A stretch of DNA of 64,000 nt, from positions 434,001 to 498,000 of the forward strand of contig CP130488.1 of the NCBI GenBank assembly GCA_030522375.1, written 5' to 3'. A program made the translations under genes and the position numbers. The notes below the pieces were generated by a model. The model saw only the letters and a list, made by a program, of their open reading frames with translations. It did not search any database and had not been told where the DNA came from. Shown piece after piece: positions 1 to 8,516 of this stretch (the first letter of the stretch is position 1; every line of letters starts with the position of its first letter). This DNA is from Methanosuratincola petrocarbonis. GTDB lineage: Archaea; Thermoproteota; Methanomethylicia; Methanomethylicales; Methanomethylicaceae.

Positions 1-16
1 AGGGGGCTCTCGGCGT

Positions 17-595
17 TTGACGACCCTGGATGAGGCAAAAAGAAGGGCTGAAAGCGATGCAAAGTCTAGAGGGTACTCCCTAAACCCTGACGAGTCTTTC
101 CTCAAAGACCTTCTTGAAGGGCTGGTCGAAAATGAACGCCGGTATGGATATCCGTCTTGCCCGTGCAGGGTTGCTACAGGAAATTTCGGGCTGGATCGGG
201 ACATAATATGCCCATGCGACTACCGGGACGCCGATGTGGAGGAGTACGGGGCCTGCTACTGCGCCCTATATGTCAGGAGGGACGTTTTCGAGGGAAAAAC
301 TCCCCTGCGCCCCGTCCCGGAACGGAGGCCTGCAAAAAAACAGGCAGCTGCGTTTTCCTATGCCGCAGGCACTCCAGCGGCCGAGTCCGGTGGCGAGGAG
401 AAAGCTGAGATCAAGAAAATAGAAAAGGATAAGGAGAAAGAGAATGAAAAGGAGGGTGGCGAGCCGGGCATGAAGCTATGGTACTGCAAGCAGTGCGGAT
501 ACGTTGCCTTCAGGGATGAACCGCCTTACATTTGCCCTATATGCAAGGCAAAGAAAGAGATGTTTGCCGAAGTGAAGCTCGAGCTCGTGGGGTGA
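17..595 (+). CDS. Ferredoxin:thioredoxin reductase catalytic subunit fused to a rubredoxin-like domain
   Basis: The N-terminal ~95 residues carry the three cysteine pairs of the FTR catalytic chain: CPC at residues 48-50, CPC at 65-67 and CYC at 80-82. In this family they hold a [4Fe-4S] cluster beside a redox-active disulfide that reduces thioredoxin-like proteins with ferredoxin electrons. A charged Lys/Glu-rich linker (about 105-150) leads to a C-terminal rubredoxin-like domain with CKQC at 157-160 and CPIC at 173-176. The TTG start has an AGGGGG ribosome site at the window edge, but the frame is open upstream, so the start may lie outside. Electron donor and target are not shown by the sequence. 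Confidence 0.85.
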   Translation: MTTLDEAKRRAESDAKSRGYSLNPDESFLKDLLEGLVENERRYGYPSCPCRVATGNFGLDRDIICPCDYRDADVEEYGACYCALYVRRDVFEGKTPLRPVPERRPAKKQAAAFSYAAGTPAAESGGEEKAEIKKIEKDKEKENEKEGGEPGMKLWYCKQCGYVAFRDEPPYICPICKAKKEMFAEVKLELVG

Positions 596-599
596 AAGA

Positions 600-752
600 T
601 CAGCTGCGCCTCACTTCAATCTCAATTCTCTTCCATCCTTCGTCAACCCCCCTCAGGGACATCACTGCACCAGAAATGGTTCCTGCAAGAATCTTTGAGA
701 CGAACTCATTCAGGGGTATCTCTTTACCATCCACACGCACGGTCGTTTCCAT
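600..752 (-). CDS. Small protein of 50 residues, function unknown
   Basis: An ATG at 752 preceded by a very strong ribosome site (GGAGGTGA, 6 nt upstream) opens a 50-codon frame that begins METTVRVDGKEIPLNEF and ends in EIEVRRS. The protein looks like one folded unit: a short beta strand, a helix rich in small hydrophobic residues, and a closing beta strand of alternating charge. It resembles small archaeal proteins I have seen annotated as hypothetical, but I cannot name the family. It converges on the FTR-rubredoxin gene (stop to stop, 4 nt apart). The ribosome site and clean reading frame are the main reasons to believe it is expressed. Confidence 0.6.
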   Translation of the reverse strand: METTVRVDGKEIPLNEFVSKILAGTISGAVMSLRGVDEGWKRIEIEVRRS

Positions 753-889
753 AGCTCAGTCACCTCCTCATTCAACAGAAATTTTTATGACAATAAAAAA
801 GTGCTAGTTGCATTGCCGTCACGCCAGCATGGATTCGGGAGTCCTGCCCCTCCTATTCTTCAGCGAGCAAGGGAAGTGGCGCATTGATT

Positions 890-1633
890 TCAAGTGCCGC
901 CTCTCTTTTCTGGATATGCCTCAATGAAGACTCTCTTGCTCCTCGAATCGGAGAGGGGCTTGCTCATCCTGGTCAGTATTTCAACGGTCCTCTCCAAGAG
1001 CTTACCTGGAATCCCGACAAGCATCTCGCCAGGCTCCATGTCCGTGGCCGAGCGCGAACCATAGCAACCTAGGCCGATCTGAATCTCGTTCTTCAGGTAA
1101 GTTGAGACTGCTATGCCCGAACAGACGCATGCCTCCGTCTGAAGGTCTATCTTCAGGTGGTGCCCTTCAGTATACGTCCATGTCTGACAAAGCCACATCG
1201 CCTGCTCTGGGCTTACCCTCAATATCACAACGTCTGGTTCCACCATCCCTGACTCCAGCGGGGCGACCAGGACGTATGAGACCGAGCCAGGCATCATCTT
1301 GGTGTTGGCGCTGAGGCACCTGACTGCAGCCTCGGGCTTCTCGAATAGCCCGAGGGCATGGTGCACCTCCCCCTTGAATACCTTCTCCTTCACTGGCGCC
1401 CCGAATGAACCGGGACCTGGTCCGCAAGCCATTTCGGTCGGCTGGACGGCAAGCGCCTTGCCCCACGTCGCCTCCATCACGGCTTGGCAGAACCTCATCC
1501 TCCTCTGGGGGACAGAAAACCCCTCTGGTACACTCTCGCCGGGTCTCAGAAACTTGACTACAACTGGTGCCTTCTCAATCCCGAGCGTTTCAATCAGCTT
1601 CCTGGAGATCTCGCGTTGATCCAAAGGGCTCAC
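890..1633 (-). CDS. DUF169 family protein
   Basis: About 247 residues with the layout of DUF169 proteins: an N-terminal APVVVKF strand, then several conserved cysteines (MRFCQAVM, MACGPGPGSFG, AMWLCQTW, EACVCSG, GLGCYGSR). The cysteines suggest metal or cluster binding, but the family has no established activity that I know. The GTG at 1633 is chosen because AGAGGTGA lies directly upstream; an in-frame ATG at 1651 would add six residues but lies very close to the likely TATA element. It stands alone between short gaps. DUF169 genes are common in anaerobes, often near methyltransferases, but nothing here ties it to a pathway. Confidence 0.75.
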   Translation of the reverse strand: MSPLDQREISRKLIETLGIEKAPVVVKFLRPGESVPEGFSVPQRRMRFCQAVMEATWGKALAVQPTEMACGPGPGSFGAPVKEKVFKGEVHHALGLFEKPEAAVRCLSANTKMMPGSVSYVLVAPLESGMVEPDVVILRVSPEQAMWLCQTWTYTEGHHLKIDLQTEACVCSGIAVSTYLKNEIQIGLGCYGSRSATDMEPGEMLVGIPGKLLERTVEILTRMSKPLSDSRSKRVFIEAYPEKRGGT

Positions 1634-1759
1634 CGACTCACCTCTATCCATGCAAAAAAATAAGCCTTTTCAGTCCGGTGGTTGGATCATGATTGGTTTT
1701 TACTTCCTTTCGCAACTAAAAGTAAGCCTATCGCCAATGCGGGTACAGCCAGAGATCGC

Positions 1760-2854
1760 CTATAAGTAGCCTGCCAGCGTCCTCTGACCTTTTTCCCTGC
1801 GGGTGAAATCTGATATGTGGACCCCGATCCTCCTGAGCTCCTTGTCCGTGCTCTGGAGGAACTTCTTGACCAGCTCGGAGCTCTCCCTCTTCAAGACCCC
1901 CAAGTCATCGGTTGGCGCTGGCAGGCTCTTTGTCCTCGTCTTGATCCCTAGGTCAGAGGTGATTGCAATGATCCCGACCGTCCTGAAGAGTACGCCTTCC
2001 CTGACCGCCCTCTCGTGGATCTCTTCACAGATCTCCTCAACCCTGGGCATTACTGATTTCAGGTCCTTCGTATCCTCCTTCAGGGTGATTATCCTGCTCA
2101 TCGATCCTGCTTCTGCCCTTCCCTGGACGGGGTCCTCGTCTTCCCCCCTTGATGCTGCATGCAGGTACGCCCCGAGGCTCTCCCCGAACTCATCGACAAG
2201 CCTCACTGGGTCAAATCGGGCAAGGTCCCTGACCGTCTTGATCCCCATGCGCTCGAGGCGCTCAGCGGTCTTCTTACCGACCCCTGGGATCTTGTCGACT
2301 GGGAGGGGTGCGATAAACGATTCGACACCCTCTGGTCTGATCACCATCAGACCGTCTGGCTTTGCGGCATCCGATGCCATCTTAGCAATGATCTTGTTTG
2401 GCCCCACCCCGACTGTGAGTTTCAGCCCCGCCTCCTGCAGCACCCTCCTCTTTATTTCCTTTGCAAGCTGCTCAGCCTCCGCAAAGTCCTCTACCCTGTT
2501 GCTGACGTCAAGATATGCCTCGTCCAAGCCGACCTGCTCCAGCTGGTCTGAATACTCCTTCACGATGCCGATGACCCGTCCAGAGACCTCCTTGTAATAC
2601 GAAAAGTCCACAGGGAGGAAGACCGGATCAGCCCCAGAAAGCCTCTTCTTGGCCAAGGCAATGGGCATCCCTGATCTTACGCCGTACTTCCTGGCTTCGT
2701 AGTTCGCAGTGGCAACCACTCCGCTCTCCTCGGTTCTTCCAGAGTAGACACAGACCACGACTGGCTTCCCCTTGAGAGAGGGGTTCCTTAGCTCTTCTGC
2801 CTGGCTATAGAAGTAGTCCAGGTCTGCCAGAAGGACTATCCTCCTAGCCCCCAA
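1760..2854 (-). CDS. dinB: DNA polymerase IV (Y-family translesion polymerase)
   Basis: A Y-family polymerase of about 364 residues, close to archaeal Dpo4 in length. The palm metal ligands are visible in LLADLDYFYSQ and GLDEAYLDVS, the fingers in NYEARKYGVRSGMP, and the helix-hairpin-helix thumb in PGVGKKTAERLERMGI, followed by a little-finger domain. It would copy across damaged bases at low fidelity. The TTG at 2854 is preferred because GGAGGTGA sits just upstream; a GTG at 2881 would add nine residues. It is likely monocistronic, with no LexA-like box seen. Family assignment is secure. Confidence 0.93.
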   Translation of the reverse strand: MGARRIVLLADLDYFYSQAEELRNPSLKGKPVVVCVYSGRTEESGVVATANYEARKYGVRSGMPIALAKKRLSGADPVFLPVDFSYYKEVSGRVIGIVKEYSDQLEQVGLDEAYLDVSNRVEDFAEAEQLAKEIKRRVLQEAGLKLTVGVGPNKIIAKMASDAAKPDGLMVIRPEGVESFIAPLPVDKIPGVGKKTAERLERMGIKTVRDLARFDPVRLVDEFGESLGAYLHAASRGEDEDPVQGRAEAGSMSRIITLKEDTKDLKSVMPRVEEICEEIHERAVREGVLFRTVGIIAITSDLGIKTRTKSLPAPTDDLGVLKRESSELVKKFLQSTDKELRRIGVHISDFTRREKGQRTLAGYL

Positions 2855-2936
2855 ATCCTCACCTCCGGCACTTGCTCGCACGAGCCGAGATACGGCGGAG
2901 GTCCATCCCCATGTGCCTGACCCTTCGGGGCAATAA

Positions 2937-3356
2937 TCAGGCTATGTAGCTTGGGCTCTTCCCTTTCGTGGCTTCCTGTTGCTGGATAGTCGGGAGGGGG
3001 ATCGGGGGCGGGATGTTGAGGGACCTGGCAAGGAATATGCCTTCGATGAAAGAGATATTCGAGATCGACTGTAGCACGATAGGCGGCAGGATCTTCCTGT
3101 CTTCAAAGTTTTTCTTCACTTCCTCGAGTTCTTTCTCGTTCCCAGAAACCCTGGCGACGCCCTTCAGGATGAGATTGGCGACCGCCGGGTTGTAATTCAC
3201 TGCAAATACGAAGCCCACCTCCAATATCCCGCGGGACTGCGTTATCTTCGTGATGCTTATATTCGTAGTGACTTGGAGGTTAGATATTCCGCCCTCTAGA
3301 TCCATCAATCTCTCGCCCGAGATTTGGCTCAGGCTCACACTAGTGACATTGACCAT
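2937..3356 (-). CDS. Conserved archaeal-type protein of unknown function
   Basis: A 139-residue protein with no signal peptide or membrane span. It alternates beta strands (LQVTTNISITKI, LEVGFVFAVNYNP) with a charged helix (NEKELEEVKKNFEDRK) and ends in a proline-rich tail, LNIPPPIPLPTI. The pattern of YNP, LKG, a charged helix, LP and the PPPIPLP tail resembles small archaeal proteins I recall as hypothetical, and the fold order is loosely like SecB, but I cannot assign it. It lies upstream of dinB on the same strand with an 82-nt gap, so it is probably a separate unit. Confidence 0.6.
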   Translation of the reverse strand: MVNVTSVSLSQISGERLMDLEGGISNLQVTTNISITKITQSRGILEVGFVFAVNYNPAVANLILKGVARVSGNEKELEEVKKNFEDRKILPPIVLQSISNISFIEGIFLARSLNIPPPIPLPTIQQQEATKGKSPSYIA

Positions 3357-3426
3357 GCTGCATGAACACCAACTATACCGTTGAGATCATTGCTATTTAA
3401 CTCTTGTATCGGACTCCCTGCCTATG

Positions 3427-4533
3427 CTATTGTTGCGTTGAGGCACCTGCGCCAAGCGCCTTGGGTTTGTAGAAAGGGATCCGTGCTATCCTGCACGCTT
3501 TCAATACCCCCCTCACACCAACCGAAACTGCACGTTCTGGCTCAAGCTGCTTCGAAATGTATCCCAGCCCTATTCCTGCACCTAGGGAGGGGGAAAATGT
3601 CCCGCTTGTCACCTCGCCTATCCTTTCGCCATCCAAGAACAACGGATAGCCCTCCCTGGGCACACCCCCCTCTTCCATCCTGATCCCGACAAGGAACTTC
3701 CTCCTTCCCCCCTCCCGCAGAGCCTCTCCTAACGCTCCCTTGCCTATGAACTCGCCCTTCTCCATCGAAACCGCAAAAAATAGCCCTGCGTCAATCGGGG
3801 TGACTGACTCGTTCAGCTCCTTGCTATAGAGGGGCAGCCCGGCCTCTATCCTGAGGACGTCCCTGGCCCCCAGACCCGCCGGTTTGAACCCTACGCCGAG
3901 GAGCCCTTCCCATATCCTCTCAGCACCCTCGAGGCAGAAAAATGTCGCCTCAAACCCGTCTTCGCCTGTGTAGCCCGTCCTTGTCAAAAAAGCCTCCTCG
4001 CCGAGTATCCTTGCCCACTCCCCTCTGAACCTCCGTATCTTCGATAGATCCTCGCTGCAGACCCTTTGGAGCCGCTCTTGTGCCTTCGGCCCTTGTAGTG
4101 CGAGCATCAAGGAGGAGTCTGAGAGATCCTTCACCGATGCTTCGAATCTGCTCCCGCGTGAAATTAGCCACTCGAGATCAAACTCCCTCCTGGATGCATT
4201 ACCTACCAAAATGAAACTTTCTTCGCCAACCCTGAAGACGATAGCATCTTCGAGAACGCCGCCCCACTCGTTGCAGAGCAGGCTGTATTTCCCTTGCCTC
4301 AAACCGAGGTCTGATATTCTTGCTGTGGTCACCCAGTCCAACAGGCTTGCGCTCTCAGGTCCTTCGATCAGAAACCTGCCCATGTGGGAGACATCAAAGA
4401 TCGAAGCGTCTCTCCTCGTGTTCAGAACCTCTTGCACGATGCCTTCGTACCAAATGGGCAACTCGAAGCCCGCGAACTCTCCCATATGTGCCGCTTTCGC
4501 ATGAGCGCTGTAAAGGGGCGTCCTCTTTCCCAT
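3427..4533 (-). CDS. gcvT: Aminomethyltransferase, glycine cleavage T protein family
   Basis: A 368-residue GcvT-type protein. The start is typical (TPLYSAHAKAAHMGEFAGFELP), followed by FDVSHMGRFLIEGP, and the folate-binding barrel residues are seen in YTGEDGFEAT and GLGARDVLRIEAGLPLY. In the glycine cleavage system the T protein moves the aminomethyl carbon onto a tetrahydropterin. No P, H or L protein gene lies in this window, so the partners are elsewhere or the protein does another pterin-dependent transfer. Length is normal. The start is an ATG with a GCAGGC element before it. Confidence 0.9.
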   Translation of the reverse strand: MGKRTPLYSAHAKAAHMGEFAGFELPIWYEGIVQEVLNTRRDASIFDVSHMGRFLIEGPESASLLDWVTTARISDLGLRQGKYSLLCNEWGGVLEDAIVFRVGEESFILVGNASRREFDLEWLISRGSRFEASVKDLSDSSLMLALQGPKAQERLQRVCSEDLSKIRRFRGEWARILGEEAFLTRTGYTGEDGFEATFFCLEGAERIWEGLLGVGFKPAGLGARDVLRIEAGLPLYSKELNESVTPIDAGLFFAVSMEKGEFIGKGALGEALREGGRRKFLVGIRMEEGGVPREGYPLFLDGERIGEVTSGTFSPSLGAGIGLGYISKQLEPERAVSVGVRGVLKACRIARIPFYKPKALGAGASTQQ

Positions 4534-4624
4534 TTGCCTGCACCGCCCGGTGCAATGCGATCCGCTTCGTTCCTACTACATGTTTACCTTATCGTCTGTG
4601 GATAAAAGGGGATCTGATCTGTAC

Positions 4625-6583
4625 CTACCAGAATGTGAAACCCTCCAGCTTCTCTGCCTCCTCCCTGAAGCGTTTGGATCTCAGGCAGCTGAGGAACCCC
4701 TTGACCTCCTCCTTGTCCTTGCCTTCTGGGCTGATGACAAAGTCATACTCCTCCTCGGCTATTGGGATGAAATCGAGCCCATAAGCCGCCGCAGCGCCCT
4801 TCACGCAGACCCCGAGATCTGCCCGCCCTTGGCTGATTGCCGCAGCCACTGAAGAGTGTGTCTTGAACTCGGATCTGTACCCCCTTATCATGACCACAAG
4901 ATCCTTGAAACCGATCCCGAGCTCATCCGCAATCTCCTTGAGCATCCTGTCCGTGAGGACCCTTGTCCCTGACCCCCTGTTCCTGTTCGCGAAGATCAGG
5001 TCTCTCCTGATTAAGTCCCGTAGCCCTGTCACGCCCTTCGGGTTCCCCTTGGGGATCGCGATACCCTGCGTCCTCCTGTATCCCTTAATGAGACACCATT
5101 CCGGGAGCCCCGCCCTCCTGACGAACTCCGTGTTGTAGGTCATTGTCCCTTCGTCCAGCAGGTGGATCCCAGCAAGGTCACATTCCCCCCTCGCCACCGC
5201 ATTGAGCCCGCCTAGGGATCCCACATTGAGCGCCCTCGCGCTTATGCCTTTTTCTTCAAAAAGAGTCTCCAGGAGCAGATCCAATGCAGGGCAGTGGCTG
5301 CCCATCACCACCAAGCCCTCCTTGGCTTCGGGATCCCCAAAGAGCCTAACCTGGACAGCTTCCCCCCGTTCTATGTACTCCACGTCCTCAGGGACGACTA
5401 TGTAGCCGTCCGCCCTGGCAAAGGTCCCTACGGCTCCTGAGCTTGCAAAGATAGGGTATGCCTTCTCCCCATTGCCCTTCAGCACGTGCACGGGGAGGAA
5501 CCACCTCCTCCCCTTCGCGCCATTGACCCTCTGGGCAAGTTTCGCCTCAGCCAACCTTTCGCTCTTGCCCTTCAGCATCGCCATCCTATGTATCAGGGGA
5601 GCAACTATTTGGTTGAAGACCATCAGTGCTGAGACCGGGTATCCGGGTAGGCCTATCACTGCTTTGCCCTTGTGCACGGCTATGACTGTGGGCTTACCAG
5701 GCTTGATCTTGAGCCCATGTGCAAGTATCCCCGGATAGCAGAGATCCCCTATCGCCCGGTAAACGGCATCGCCCAGACCGGCCGAGGTCCCACCCGATAT
5801 CAGGGTGAGATCTGTGCCATCGATCGCCTCCATAATGCACCTCTTTATCGTTTCAAGATCATCTCCGGCTCTCCCCAGAAATGTCGGGATCCCGCCAGCC
5901 TCAGCCACGGCAGCCCCAAGCATTTGGGAATTCACGTCGTATATCTTCCCGAGAGGGAGCTCAAGCCCTGGTTCGACTAGCTCATTACCGGTGGAGATTA
6001 TGCCGACCTTCGGCTTTCCATACACCTCGACCTCATTGAACCCTGCCGCTGAGAGCAATGCAACCTCCCTGATCCCGATTGCTGTGCCCTTCCTCAGCAC
6101 CACCTCCCCAATCTCCAGGTCCGAACCTGCGTGGGCGATGTTCTCGCCCGGTGTCACCGGCTTGTATACTTCGATGGAGTCGCCAGAGCGCGACGTGTGC
6201 TCGACCATCAATACCGCATCCGCCCCCCTAGGCACTGGTGCGCCGGTCGCTATCTCGACGCAGTAGCCCTCGACCACCTCCCCCGAGTAGGCAGCGCCGG
6301 GATCGACCCTGCCGGCTACCTTGAGCCTTACGGGGGAAGTCTCGCTTGCCCCATCGGTGTCCGATGAGACGACCGCATAGCCGTCCATCTCTGCCCTGTC
6401 AAAAGGCGGGAGGTCTATCTTTGAATAAAGTGTTCTCGAGAGGATCCTTCCTAATACTTGGCTGACCTTGACCTTCTCTGGCTCCGGGAGGTGAGTTGCC
6501 GCTCCAATTAGCATCCTGGATGCCTCCTCAAGGCTCGCCAGGCTGTGGAAGATCTTCCTTTCGTCCCGTGTCAAGTCAATCAC
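4625..6583 (-). CDS. MoeA-type molybdopterin molybdenumtransferase fused to a solute-binding-like domain
   Basis: A 652-residue two-part protein. Residues 1 to about 410 are a MoeA domain (LPPFDRAEMDGYAV, EIATGAPVPRGADAVLMVEH, IISTGNELV, GLKIKPGKPT, GLPGYPVSALMVF), which inserts molybdate or tungstate into molybdopterin. The C-terminal ~220 residues resemble the substrate-binding domain of LysR/ModA-type proteins (ALDLLLETLF, NRNRGSGTRVL, KTHSSVAAAISQGRADLGV). This fusion is known in archaea and is thought to sense or deliver the oxyanion. It overlaps the upstream moeA by 8 nt, a clear co-transcribed pair, and starts with GTG. Confidence 0.92.
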   Translation of the reverse strand: MIDLTRDERKIFHSLASLEEASRMLIGAATHLPEPEKVKVSQVLGRILSRTLYSKIDLPPFDRAEMDGYAVVSSDTDGASETSPVRLKVAGRVDPGAAYSGEVVEGYCVEIATGAPVPRGADAVLMVEHTSRSGDSIEVYKPVTPGENIAHAGSDLEIGEVVLRKGTAIGIREVALLSAAGFNEVEVYGKPKVGIISTGNELVEPGLELPLGKIYDVNSQMLGAAVAEAGGIPTFLGRAGDDLETIKRCIMEAIDGTDLTLISGGTSAGLGDAVYRAIGDLCYPGILAHGLKIKPGKPTVIAVHKGKAVIGLPGYPVSALMVFNQIVAPLIHRMAMLKGKSERLAEAKLAQRVNGAKGRRWFLPVHVLKGNGEKAYPIFASSGAVGTFARADGYIVVPEDVEYIERGEAVQVRLFGDPEAKEGLVVMGSHCPALDLLLETLFEEKGISARALNVGSLGGLNAVARGECDLAGIHLLDEGTMTYNTEFVRRAGLPEWCLIKGYRRTQGIAIPKGNPKGVTGLRDLIRRDLIFANRNRGSGTRVLTDRMLKEIADELGIGFKDLVVMIRGYRSEFKTHSSVAAAISQGRADLGVCVKGAAAAYGLDFIPIAEEEYDFVISPEGKDKEEVKGFLSCLRSKRFREEAEKLEGFTFW

Positions 6584-7817
6584 CCAAAAGCTCGACCTCT
6601 ACTACTTCGCCCTCTTCTAGCCCTTCCTTGTCCTCGCCAATTATGACCAAACCGTCTGCTTTAGCTATTGACGACAGGAGCCCAGAGCCGGTGAGGGCTA
6701 TCGGCTTGGCTGTGAGGCCTTCCCCCGAGCACTCCAGTGTAACCCTTAGGAAGTGCCTAATCCCCGGGGTAGTAGGAACCCTCCTTGAGAGCCTGGCCTT
6801 AACCTTTTCCCTCTCTCTAATCGGGATGCCCGTGAGGGACGCGATCACTGGCTTTATGATGCTCTCATACCCGACAAGCGCTGATACGGGATAGCCTGGC
6901 AGCATGAAGAGGGGCTTTCCCATGTAAAATCCGAACCCCAGCGGCTTCCCAGGCTTCGCGGCTATTCCGTGGAAGATCAGTCTAGAGCCCTCCACCCCGT
7001 CGATAGCTTCGGGGACAAGATCCCTCCCCCCTACTGAGGTCCCGCCAATAGTGATTGTGATGTCAGCCTGCCCAGACAGCTTCGAGAGCCAGTCCCTTAT
7101 CGCCTCAACCTCGTCATGGACAATCCCCCCGTCGACCACATCGCACCCCACCCTGGTGAGCAGCGCCCTGATCATGGGTCTGGTCGAGTCGACGAGGCTC
7201 GTTTCGTCGAGGGCCCTCGGGTCGGAGATCTCGACCAGCTCCGAGCCTGTCGAGACTACTGCGACCTTGAGTCTGGACCTAACCGCGACTTCCCGCATCC
7301 TTATCGAAAGGAGAACCCCGATGTCCCATGGCTTGAGCATGTGCCCTTTCCTGAACACGGCTTCCCCCTTCTTTATGTCCTCGCCGCACCTGGAGACATT
7401 GGCATACTTTGGGATTGCCTTGAGCACCCGAAGCTCATCGCCTTCCCTTTCGCAGTCCTCTGCCATCGAGACTGCGTCGGCGCCATCCGGCATCACCGCT
7501 CCTGTGTATATCTCGACGGCCTCCCCGGATCCGACCCTCCTGCGCCCGGCGCCAGCCTCTGCAACCCCGACAATCCTGAAGAAGGCTGGATTCGACTGTG
7601 ATGCGCTGAACGCCTCCTCGCTCCTGATCGCATACCCATCGACTGCAGCCCTGTCATACGGGGGGACGTTGTACTGGGATATCACGTCTTCTGCAAGTAT
7701 CCGGCCGAGCGCGCCCTCTGCGCTGACCATCTCCCCGCCTACCTTCACCCCCGAGCATTCCTTGAGAGCGAGCTGGAGCGCCTCATTGACATTGATGAGC
7801 TTTCTGAAGCCCTTCAT
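6576..7817 (-). CDS. moeA: Molybdopterin molybdenumtransferase MoeA
   Basis: A single-domain MoeA of about 413 residues, paralogous to the fusion protein directly downstream. Signature segments are VPPYDRAAVDGYAI, EIYTGAVMPDGADAVSMAED, VVSTGSELVEI, TIGGTSVGGRDLV and MLPGYPVSALVGYE. It would act in the last step of molybdenum or tungsten cofactor synthesis. The frame is open upstream to a TTG at 7907, but those 30 residues look non-homologous and lack a ribosome site, so I place the start at the ATG at 7817 (or a TTG at 7826). Archaea commonly carry two MoeA types, possibly for different metals. Confidence 0.9.
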   Translation of the reverse strand: MKGFRKLINVNEALQLALKECSGVKVGGEMVSAEGALGRILAEDVISQYNVPPYDRAAVDGYAIRSEEAFSASQSNPAFFRIVGVAEAGAGRRRVGSGEAVEIYTGAVMPDGADAVSMAEDCEREGDELRVLKAIPKYANVSRCGEDIKKGEAVFRKGHMLKPWDIGVLLSIRMREVAVRSRLKVAVVSTGSELVEISDPRALDETSLVDSTRPMIRALLTRVGCDVVDGGIVHDEVEAIRDWLSKLSGQADITITIGGTSVGGRDLVPEAIDGVEGSRLIFHGIAAKPGKPLGFGFYMGKPLFMLPGYPVSALVGYESIIKPVIASLTGIPIREREKVKARLSRRVPTTPGIRHFLRVTLECSGEGLTAKPIALTGSGLLSSIAKADGLVIIGEDKEGLEEGEVVEVELLGD

Positions 7818-7908
7818 CTTGGCCAACGCAATCCCCGTGAAGCTGTCTCGTCTGGAATCTCTTAACTCTGTCGGAATAGGTAAAAGCGGTTCACGCGTCT
7901 GCGCCAAA

Positions 7909-8391
7909 CTATGGCAGCTCTATCCCCACCGCCCCTGTCACTGAACTCCCGTACAGGGAGAGGAAGACGATCTCTGCGGTGCCCATTCCGTCCCCATCCG
8001 CCATACTGAGGTTTGCCAAGGGGACGTTCCAACTGAACCCGATCAGTTTAACCCCACCATCCGCCCTTACCTCGAAGAACTCATCTGACTTCACGCGGAA
8101 GCTGCTGCTATAGATCTCCTCGCCTTTTTGGTCCTTTATCTTGAGCTTTATGTAGCCGTCAGCGGGTCCATTATTGCCGTACTGGTCCACAAGAGCTATT
8201 GTAAAGTTGTATCCCCCATTCTCTGGACCGCCCTCCACACCGAATACGACAAAGGCAGCTGGCTGGATGTCCCGCCCCAGGTAGAGGTTGAGCCCGAGGA
8301 TCAAGAGCAGCGCCAAAGGGATCGCTACAAGCGGGAAAATGAAGTATTTCCGTGGACCCAAGCTGAAACCAGGTTTGATCGCCATCTCCAA
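7909..8391 (-). CDS. Membrane-anchored extracytoplasmic protein, unknown function
   Basis: A 160-residue protein with a short basic N-terminus, one hydrophobic segment (about residues 14-34, rich in Ile, Leu, Val and Ala) and a C-terminal domain of alternating polar and aromatic strands, probably a beta sandwich outside the cell. There are no cysteines and no catalytic motif I recognise. It is the first gene of a minus-strand unit with the two moeA genes. The association may be only positional, although an anchored accessory protein for an oxyanion or metal system is possible. Confidence 0.6.
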   Translation of the reverse strand: MEMAIKPGFSLGPRKYFIFPLVAIPLALLLILGLNLYLGRDIQPAAFVVFGVEGGPENGGYNFTIALVDQYGNNGPADGYIKLKIKDQKGEEIYSSSFRVKSDEFFEVRADGGVKLIGFSWNVPLANLSMADGDGMGTAEIVFLSLYGSSVTGAVGIELP

Positions 8392-8516
8392 ATCCTCTGC
8401 TTTCTGGGAGGATAGCGGGGTTGCCTTCTCTTAAACCGTGCGCTATTAGAACAACACTATCCGATTGAGTACCGCCGGGAAAGCTTATTATTGGAATGGG
8501 GGAGTAGACCACTCGT

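Noticed and set aside
4560..4624. TTTTATCCAC...GATAAG upstream of gcvT as a fourth copy of the 19-bp operator
   Set aside because: It shares only about ten bases with the mtaA upstream region and does not fit the ATGGAT-N5-ATCCAT dyad.
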